A stretch of DNA of 64,000 nt from Yersinia frederiksenii ATCC 33641. Its GTDB lineage: Bacteria; Pseudomonadota; Gammaproteobacteria; Enterobacterales; Enterobacteriaceae. A program made the translations under genes and the position numbers. The notes beneath the pieces are model-generated. The model was not told the DNA's origin. It did not search any database and saw only the letters and a program-made list of their open reading frames with translations. This document shows positions 58,395-64,000 of the stretch, piece after piece. The first letter of the stretch is position 1. Each line of letters opens with the position of its first letter. The stretch spans positions 3,087,886-3,151,885 of the forward strand of contig NZ_KN150731.1 of assembly GCF_000754805.1 (NCBI RefSeq). Direction: 5' to 3'.

Positions 58395-59321
58395 ATGTCA
58401 GAGCAGTTTCTTTATTTTCTGCAGCAGATGTTCAACGGTGTTACGTTGGGCAGCACTTATGCGCTGATCGCCATTGGTTATACCATGGTGTACGGCATTA
58501 TCGGCATGATCAACTTCGCTCACGGCGAAGTGTATATGATCAGCAGTTACGTCTCATTTATCGTGATCGCGGCATTGATGATGATGGGGATCGATGCCAG
58601 TTGGTTACTGATCGGTTCCGCTTTTCTCGTCTCGATCGTGATCGCCAGTGCCTATGGTTGGAGCATTGAACGGGTAGCATATAAGCCAGTTCGTAGCTCT
58701 AAGCGTTTGATCGCACTGATCTCTGCGATCGGGATGTCTATCTTCCTGCAAAACTATGTCAGCTTGACCCAAGGTTCCCGCGATCTGGCATTACCCAGTT
58801 TGGTGACGGGTCAGTGGACTCTGGCAGAAACCAATGGTTTTGCCGCAACCATCAGCACCATGCAACTGACTATTTGGATAGTCACCTTCCTCGCCATGTT
58901 GGCATTGACACTGTTTATTCGTTATTCCCGTATGGGGCGAGCATGCCGTGCCTGTGCTGAAGACTTAAAAATGGCCAGTTTACTGGGCATTAATACTGAC
59001 CGAGTTATTTCGCTGACTTTTGTTATCGGCGCGTTAATGGCTGCAGTTGCCGGGGTCTTACTGGGGCAGTTTTATGGTGTGATTAACCCATATATCGGTT
59101 TTATGGCTGGCATGAAAGCTTTCACCGCTGCAGTATTGGGCGGCATTGGCAGTATTCCGGGGGCGATGATTGGTGGTTTGATTCTGGGTGTGGCTGAAGC
59201 ATTAACCTCTGCTTATCTCAGTACCGAATACAAAGACGCAGTTTCATTTGCGCTGTTGATTGTTGTGCTGCTAGTGATGCCTACCGGGATCTTAGGTCGT
59301 CCGGAGGTTGAAAAAGTATGA
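58395..59321 (+). CDS. livH: LivH, branched-chain amino-acid ABC permease
   Basis: This 308-residue inner-membrane permease is one of the two pore subunits (with LivM) and has about eight spans. [20 protein letters not shown] and [10 protein letters not shown] open the chain; the coupling loop [20 protein letters not shown] contacts LivF/LivG. Length equals E. coli LivH. The stop overlaps livM by four bases. Confidence 0.97.
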   Translation: MSEQFLYFLQQMFNGVTLGSTYALIAIGYTMVYGIIGMINFAHGEVYMISSYVSFIVIAALMMMGIDASWLLIGSAFLVSIVIASAYGWSIERVAYKPVRSSKRLIALISAIGMSIFLQNYVSLTQGSRDLALPSLVTGQWTLAETNGFAATISTMQLTIWIVTFLAMLALTLFIRYSRMGRACRACAEDLKMASLLGINTDRVISLTFVIGALMAAVAGVLLGQFYGVINPYIGFMAGMKAFTAAVLGGIGSIPGAMIGGLILGVAEALTSAYLSTEYKDAVSFALLIVVLLVMPTGILGRPEVEKV

Positions 59322-60604
59322 AACAACTCAATTTCCTTAACGCCATTCTTTCCAGCTTTGTTTTACTGGTACTTGCCTCGTTTGTGATGGGTTTGCAGCT
59401 GCAATTAGATGGCACCAAACTTATCGTACAAGGTGCTTCAGAGGTTCGCTGGTTGTGGATTGGCGCGGCTTGTCTCGTAGTTTTCTTCTTCCAACTTGTG
59501 CGCCCGTACATACAGCAAGGTATTAAAAAAGTCTCTGGCCCGGCTTGGGTGTTACCTAGCTTTGACGGCACCACACCACGGCAAAAACTATTGGCTGCTG
59601 CAATTATTATTGCCGCAATAGCTTGGCCATTTCTGGTTTCCCGCGGTTCAGTTGATATCGCTACATTGACACTTATCTATGTCATGTTGGGCTTGGGGTT
59701 GAATGTCGTGGTTGGGCTATCCGGCTTGCTGGTGCTCGGCTATGGCGGTTTTTATGCTATTGGCGCCTATACCTATGCTCTGCTAAATCACTATTATGGC
59801 TTAGGTTTCTGGGAAAGCTTGCCTCTGGCAGGTATTGTTGCGGCCCTGTCAGGATTTCTACTGGGCTTCCCGGTCTTGCGTTTGCGCGGAGATTATTTGG
59901 CGATCGTGACATTGGGCTTCGGTGAGATTGTGCGTATTTTGCTGCTCAATAATACCGAGATTACCGGCGGTCCTAATGGTATTAGCCAAATTCCTAAACC
60001 AACACTGTTTGGCTTGGAATTTAGCCGTACAGCGAAAGATGGTGGTTGGGACACCTTCCACAATTTCTTTGGCCTGAATTATGACCCAAGTGACCGCATC
60101 ATTTTCTTGTATATGGTCGCACTGTTATTAGTCATTCTGACCCTGTTCGTGATTAACCGGCTGTTGCGTATGCCGCTGGGTCGGGCATGGGAAGCACTGC
60201 GCGAAGATGAAATAGCTTGTCGTTCATTGGGCCTCAGTCCAACCAAAATCAAGCTAACAGCATTTACCATCAGTGCTGCGTTTGCCGGTTTTGCCGGTAC
60301 GTTATTTGCTGCCCGCCAAGGATTTGTCAGCCCGGAATCCTTCACCTTTGTTGAATCGGCTTTCGTGCTGGCGATTGTGGTATTAGGTGGGATGGGGTCG
60401 CAGTTTGCGGTCATTCTGGCCGCTGTGTTGCTGGTGGTTTCGCGTGAATTAATGCGCGATCTCAATGCCTACAGTATGTTGCTGTTAGGGGCATTGATGG
60501 TATTGATGATGATTTGGCGTCCACAAGGTCTGTTGCCAATGAAACGGCCACAACTGAAGCTGAAAGTGGCAGATATCAAGGCTAAACAGGGGGAACAAGC
60601 ATGA
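59318..60604 (+). CDS. livM: LivM, branched-chain amino-acid ABC permease
   Basis: This 428-residue inner-membrane permease partners LivH. Its N-terminal extra spans and the core [31 protein letters not shown] and the coupling loop [18 protein letters not shown] match E. coli LivM (425 aa). The ATG at 59318 lies in a four-base overlap with livH; the stop overlaps livG by four bases. Confidence 0.96.
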   Translation: MKQLNFLNAILSSFVLLVLASFVMGLQLQLDGTKLIVQGASEVRWLWIGAACLVVFFFQLVRPYIQQGIKKVSGPAWVLPSFDGTTPRQKLLAAAIIIAAIAWPFLVSRGSVDIATLTLIYVMLGLGLNVVVGLSGLLVLGYGGFYAIGAYTYALLNHYYGLGFWESLPLAGIVAALSGFLLGFPVLRLRGDYLAIVTLGFGEIVRILLLNNTEITGGPNGISQIPKPTLFGLEFSRTAKDGGWDTFHNFFGLNYDPSDRIIFLYMVALLLVILTLFVINRLLRMPLGRAWEALREDEIACRSLGLSPTKIKLTAFTISAAFAGFAGTLFAARQGFVSPESFTFVESAFVLAIVVLGGMGSQFAVILAAVLLVVSRELMRDLNAYSMLLLGALMVLMMIWRPQGLLPMKRPQLKLKVADIKAKQGEQA

Positions 60605-61368
60605 GTACGCAACCTTTGTTGGCTGTTGAAGGGCTGTCGATGCGTTTTGGTGGATTGTTGGCGGTAAACAATGTCGGTCTGACCCTCAATCAAGGGGAGA
60701 TTGTTTCGCTGATTGGCCCAAATGGGGCCGGTAAAACCACCATTTTTAACTGTTTAACCGGTTTTTATCGCCCGACTGGCGGCACCATTAAGTTGCGTGA
60801 TCGTCATCTTGAAGGGTTACCCGGCCAGATGATTGCCCGCATGGGGGTCATTCGTACTTTTCAACACGTGCGCTTGTTCCGTGAAATGACGGTAGTGGAG
60901 AACTTGCTGGTAGCACAGCATCAGCACCTTAAAAGCGGCGTATTTGCTGGTTTGTTGAAAACTCCGGGTTTTCGCCGAGCAGAGGCTGATGCATTGGAAC
61001 GTGCGGCAACCTGGTTGGATCGTGTTGGGTTATTAGATTTGGCTAATCGCCAGGCAGGGAATCTAGCTTACGGTCAGCAACGGCGCCTAGAAATCGCTCG
61101 CTGTATGGTGACCCGTCCTGAGTTATTGATGTTAGATGAACCGGCTGCGGGTTTGAATCCGAAAGAGACTGATGAACTGAATCAGTTGATTATGGAATTG
61201 CGCGACCAGCATCAGGTTTCGGTATTGCTCATTGAGCATGACATGAAACTGGTGATGGGGATTTCTGATCGTATATATGTGGTGAATCAGGGGACTCCGC
61301 TGGCTCATGGTACTCCAGCAGAGATTCGTAATAACCCGGATGTGATCCGCGCCTATTTGGGCGAATAA
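60601..61368 (+). CDS. livG: LivG, branched-chain amino-acid ABC ATPase
   Basis: This 255-residue ATPase has Walker [10 protein letters not shown] near residue 40, a degenerate signature [13 protein letters not shown], Walker [14 protein letters not shown], and the switch His in LLIEHDMK. It matches E. coli LivG (255 aa). It forms a heterodimer with LivF under the LivH/LivM pore. The start overlaps livM by four bases. Confidence 0.97.
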   Translation: MSTQPLLAVEGLSMRFGGLLAVNNVGLTLNQGEIVSLIGPNGAGKTTIFNCLTGFYRPTGGTIKLRDRHLEGLPGQMIARMGVIRTFQHVRLFREMTVVENLLVAQHQHLKSGVFAGLLKTPGFRRAEADALERAATWLDRVGLLDLANRQAGNLAYGQQRRLEIARCMVTRPELLMLDEPAAGLNPKETDELNQLIMELRDQHQVSVLLIEHDMKLVMGISDRIYVVNQGTPLAHGTPAEIRNNPDVIRAYLGE

Positions 61369-61393
61369 AAAATGGGCGAGGCATAAACATACC

Positions 61394-62095
61394 ATGTTGT
61401 CATTTAATAAAGTTTCAGCCCATTACGGCAAAATTCAGGCTTTGCATCAAGTTAGCCTACATATTCAACAGGGTGAGATTGTTACGCTAATTGGCGCCAA
61501 TGGCGCGGGTAAAACCACCTTGTTGGGGACATTGTGTGGTGAACCTCGAGCCACCGAGGGCAGCATTGTTTTTGGTGAGCAAGATATTACCGACTGGCAA
61601 ACTGCGCGCATTATGCGTGAGGCGATTGCGATTGTGCCTGAAGGGCGTCGGGTCTTCTCCCGTATGACTGTTGAAGAGAATCTGGCAATGGGCGGCTTCT
61701 TTGCCGATCGCCAGCAATATCAACAACGTATCGAGCGGGTTTACGACTTGTTCCCAAGGCTATTTGAACGGCGTGTTCAACGGGCGGGGACTATGTCTGG
61801 TGGTGAGCAACAAATGTTGGCGATTGGTCGTGCGCTGATGAGCCAGCCTAAATTATTGTTGCTGGATGAGCCGTCACTAGGGCTGGCACCGATTATTATT
61901 CTGCAAATATTCGATACTATTCAACAATTAAGAGAAGAAGGCATGACTATCTTCTTGGTTGAACAGAATGCTAATCAGGCACTCAAACTGGCTGATCGTG
62001 GTTATGTACTCGAGAATGGCCGTATTGTGCTGGAAGACACCGGTGCTGCCTTGCTGGCGAATGAGGCAGTGCGCTCAGCTTATTTGGGCGGTTAA
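61394..62095 (+). CDS. livF: LivF, branched-chain amino-acid ABC ATPase
   Basis: This 233-residue ATPase has Walker A GANGAGKTT near residue 36, signature MSGGEQQMLAIGRAL, Walker B LLLLDEPSLGLAP, and the switch residue Gln in LVEQN instead of His, as in other LivF proteins. It matches E. coli LivF (237 aa), starting slightly later. It is the last gene of livKHMGF; a terminator hairpin follows. Confidence 0.96.
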   Translation: MLSFNKVSAHYGKIQALHQVSLHIQQGEIVTLIGANGAGKTTLLGTLCGEPRATEGSIVFGEQDITDWQTARIMREAIAIVPEGRRVFSRMTVEENLAMGGFFADRQQYQQRIERVYDLFPRLFERRVQRAGTMSGGEQQMLAIGRALMSQPKLLLLDEPSLGLAPIIILQIFDTIQQLREEGMTIFLVEQNANQALKLADRGYVLENGRIVLEDTGAALLANEAVRSAYLGG

Positions 62096-62110
62096 GTCCC
62101 ATAGATGATT

Positions 62111-62140
62111 TTTTAAGGCCCACTGGTGGGCCTTATTCTA
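62111..62140 (+). terminator. Terminator after livF
   Basis: AAGGCCCAC (62115-62123) and GTGGGCCTT (62126-62134) form a perfect stem with a T-rich tail, 20 bases after livF and 15 before the convergent fimbrial gene. T-rich DNA before it could also serve the minus strand. Confidence 0.85.
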
Positions 62141-62154
62141 TTATTTAATTAGTT

Positions 62155-63297
62155 TTAAGCTTCAGGAGTGATAGTAAAAGTCAGCGTATCGCTGTAGCTT
62201 CCTTTATCCATGGAATTGGTACGGTAAAGGGATATCTCGGGCGACCAGCACATTTCTTCGTCACTCGTGTAATTATCCGCTTTTAACTGAATAAACTTTT
62301 TCTCTTTTGGCAATACAAAATTTTTACTGGGGTCCTCATTTCTTAATCTTACATTATAGTTAATCAGGTTATTGCCTTCTTTTTCTTTTAATTGAAAATA
62401 TTGACCACTATTATCTAATGTATTTATATTGCTGGCACTGATCATATAATTATTATTTTGTGTTCCCATCGCGCGATAGTTTATACAGAAGCGATTTGTT
62501 GATTCATTTTCCAATGGGATATGTAAGCCTGTAATATCGTCAGTGGTTCTTTCTAACAAATGGTCAAGATCGACAGATTTTAACTGCCATACTGCGGAAG
62601 ATAACCGGAATTTAGGCGCTACTTTAAAAGCGGCTGGTGCGATATTAGCCTGAGGGTCAAAATCTTTACATGCCTTACCATATGGGCCAAAAGATACCCC
62701 TTTTGATGCAAATAGCGAGTATGCCGATGGTCGCGGCTTCTTATCTACATCATCAATATAATCATCGTTAACAAAACTTAACTCGCCTCCAACAGTGGCA
62801 CCGATTCGGATAGATTTAAGCACATTGGGATTAACTGTAAATGACACATCATAGCTTTTATGTCTATTATTAAATGTCTTGTGGCTATTAAACTTAATCT
62901 CTTTAATATTATCATTAGAACTATCCAGTATCGCGCCATTGAGCGAAATGTTATTTAGATCCTTAACACCAATATTGACATTGGGTGAACCATCAGCATG
63001 GTAGAAATAGAGTGATAGTAGGATGTAGTATCTATCTAAGTCAATATATGTTGCTTCGTCACGCGGGAGACCGGTTAATCTTGCCCATGATTTTTGATGT
63101 GGAGAATCCTGGACAAATAGGTTATTTACCAAATCTACCTTAAAAGAGACGCTGACGCTGTTGTCATCTAATAGTTTTACTGAACAATTGGAGTAGTTTT
63201 GAACAAAGTTGTTGTAAAAAAGGGGAGCAGCGATAGCTGTGGGTTGCAGCATTAATAGCATTAACCCCATCAATAATTGTTTATATTTTATGTTCAC
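62155..63297 (-). CDS. CS1/CFA-I-type fimbrial tip adhesin (CfaE/CblD-like)
   Basis: This 380-residue secreted protein has a signal peptide ending near residue 23 (TAIA-APLFYNN). It has no close housekeeping relative; its size, position after a small pilin-like gene and two-part layout fit a tip adhesin of the alpha-fimbriae (CS1, CFA/I, Cbl). The N-terminal part would be the adhesin. The C-terminal part, with two cysteines (RFCINYRAMG and EEMCWSPE) and the terminal SYSDTLTFTITPEA, would be the pilin domain. The pilin-like terminal strand SDTLTFTI is typical of donor-strand subunits. The gene lies 20 bases after the pilin-like gene. Confidence 0.65.
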   Translation of the reverse strand: MNIKYKQLLMGLMLLMLQPTAIAAPLFYNNFVQNYSNCSVKLLDDNSVSVSFKVDLVNNLFVQDSPHQKSWARLTGLPRDEATYIDLDRYYILLSLYFYHADGSPNVNIGVKDLNNISLNGAILDSSNDNIKEIKFNSHKTFNNRHKSYDVSFTVNPNVLKSIRIGATVGGELSFVNDDYIDDVDKKPRPSAYSLFASKGVSFGPYGKACKDFDPQANIAPAAFKVAPKFRLSSAVWQLKSVDLDHLLERTTDDITGLHIPLENESTNRFCINYRAMGTQNNNYMISASNINTLDNSGQYFQLKEKEGNNLINYNVRLRNEDPSKNFVLPKEKKFIQLKADNYTSDEEMCWSPEISLYRTNSMDKGSYSDTLTFTITPEA

Positions 63298-63317
63298 TTA
63301 GTCTCTCTCCATGACTG

Positions 63318-63842
63318 TTAGCTATTTGTTTCAAAGATTAATGTCAGCTGTCCGTGATACTTCCCTGTGTTATTTGGCTCACTGGGTGCCAGAGCTGAAA
63401 TACGCAATACATAGTCAGTACTGACCAGGCTGGATGTACCTTTATCCACCATAAATGTTTCCGGAGTTGCCGTTAATTTCTGCAAGGTAGTGCGATTTCT
63501 GCCCCAATAGACTTGAGCCGGTGAGAATGTCAGTTCGGGATCGCCAACGTTATTAGCCTGACGAGTGAGTATTAGCGGATTCTTAACTGAGACTCGAAAT
63601 CCCGTTTGATTGCGTAGTTTTACTGTGACAGGCACTTCAGATTGATAAATATTGGGATCATCTCGGCTGTTATCCAGTTTGATACTGTCATACCAGCCAC
63701 CTTGTGGTCTTTCAACCTCAATTCTGGGTTGTGCGGTTACCTCTAATTTGACGTCAATATTCCCAAGTTGAACTGGGGTTCCAGCAGAATTGACCTGCCA
63801 TGGAATAAATAATGAGATAGCCAGTATTTTTATAATGTTCAT
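63318..63842 (-). CDS. CS1-type fimbrial subunit (probable pilin)
   Basis: This 174-residue precursor has a signal peptide (MNIIKILAISLFIPWQVNSA) and a mature start IDVKLEVTAQPRIEVERP that resembles the start of CS1/CFA-I pilins (ITVTASVDPTIDL). VPVTVKLRNQTGFRVSVKNP and the final YHGQLTLIFETNS fit an Ig-like subunit exchanged by donor-strand complementation. It has no cysteine in the mature part, as in this pilin class. AAGGA lies five bases before the ATG. A minor-subunit or chaperone role cannot be excluded. Confidence 0.65.
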   Translation of the reverse strand: MNIIKILAISLFIPWQVNSAGTPVQLGNIDVKLEVTAQPRIEVERPQGGWYDSIKLDNSRDDPNIYQSEVPVTVKLRNQTGFRVSVKNPLILTRQANNVGDPELTFSPAQVYWGRNRTTLQKLTATPETFMVDKGTSSLVSTDYVLRISALAPSEPNNTGKYHGQLTLIFETNS

Positions 63843-63857
63843 AACGTTCCTTAATGT

Positions 63858-64000
63858 TTAACCCGTAGAGCACTGTAAGCTGAAGAATTTATCCTCAACG
63901 ATTCCCTGTAGATTGCTGACGGTTAGTTGCCGGTATTTCTCGGGATAAAGATTAAAATTTTCTATTTCCCCCTGTTGGGTCTTCAACTGTTGCCAATGCA
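63858..64000 (-). CDS. C-terminal end of an upstream fimbrial gene, possibly the usher (partial)
   Basis: On the minus strand a frame is open from the window edge to a TAA at 63860-63858 and encodes 47 residues ending DKFFSLQCSTG, with FNLYPEKYRQLTV before it. It lies 15 bases before the pilin-like gene, so it belongs to the same operon. In CS1-type operons the gene before the tip subunits is often the outer-membrane usher; the residues shown are too few to prove this. Confidence 0.5.
   Translation of the reverse strand, partial: HWQQLKTQQGEIENFNLYPEKYRQLTVSNLQGIVEDKFFSLQCSTG

Overview
This window is chromosomal DNA of an enterobacterium, most probably a Yersinia of the enterocolitica-like group. 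Nearly every gene is a close relative of an Escherichia coli housekeeping gene, and the gaps carry ERIC-type repeats of the kind common in Yersinia. The genus comes from overall protein character and repeat content, so it is firmer than any species guess. There is no prophage, IS element, CRISPR array or rRNA.

Layout from left to right. (1) 1-6494: the distal enterobacterial common antigen (ECA) operon, rffH(end)-wecD-wecE-wzxE-wecF-wzyE-wecG, with tight or overlapping junctions. (2) 6862-8915: the amino-acid permease yifK, then the tRNA operon Arg(CCG)-His(GTG)-Leu(CAG)-Pro(TGG) and its terminator. (3) 8916-9825: no protein gene, but a well preserved small RNA gene, glmZ, with a sigma-54 promoter and three upstream GlrR-type sites. 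(4) 9826-13869: hemCDXY on the minus strand, divergent from cyaA. (5) 14299-24774: cyaA, an inserted AT-rich gene (pentapeptide repeats plus a Fic-like motif), cyaY, then lptM-dapF-yigA-xerC-yigB-uvrD. (6) 24946-27931: an accessory cassette with a TetR regulator and a two-gene operon whose products match the two halves of the plant antiviral protein Tm-1. (7) 28151-37138: corA with a leader peptide, rarD, yigI, pldA, recQ, rhtC, rhtB, pldB, yigL. (8) 37271-44427: the glycerol-3-phosphate genes glpTQ and glpABC, divergent around CRP and GlpR sites. (9) 44534-56690: dcrB, yhhQ (behind a probable preQ1-I riboswitch), tusA, zntA, yhhN, a DUF1820 gene, yhhM, yhhL, rsmD, ftsYEX, rpoH, panM. (10) 57114-62095: the branched-chain amino-acid ABC transporter livKHMGF. 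(11) 62155-64000: the end of a CS1/CFA-I-type fimbrial operon, cut by the window edge.

Compared with E. coli K-12 the window joins three distant blocks: the wec/hem/cya/uvrD/pldB block, the glp block, and the zntA/ftsYEX/rpoH/liv block. One junction, glpC/dcrB, carries an ERIC-like remnant.

The least explained element is the pentapeptide/Fic-like gene between cyaA and cyaY. It looks foreign in base composition, sits behind a perfect 36-bp palindromic terminator, and appears to have separated cyaA from its original terminator. Other points worth attention are the split Tm-1 cassette, the preQ1-I riboswitch, the corL-like leader, and an Asn-to-Asp change at the phospholipase PldA active site.
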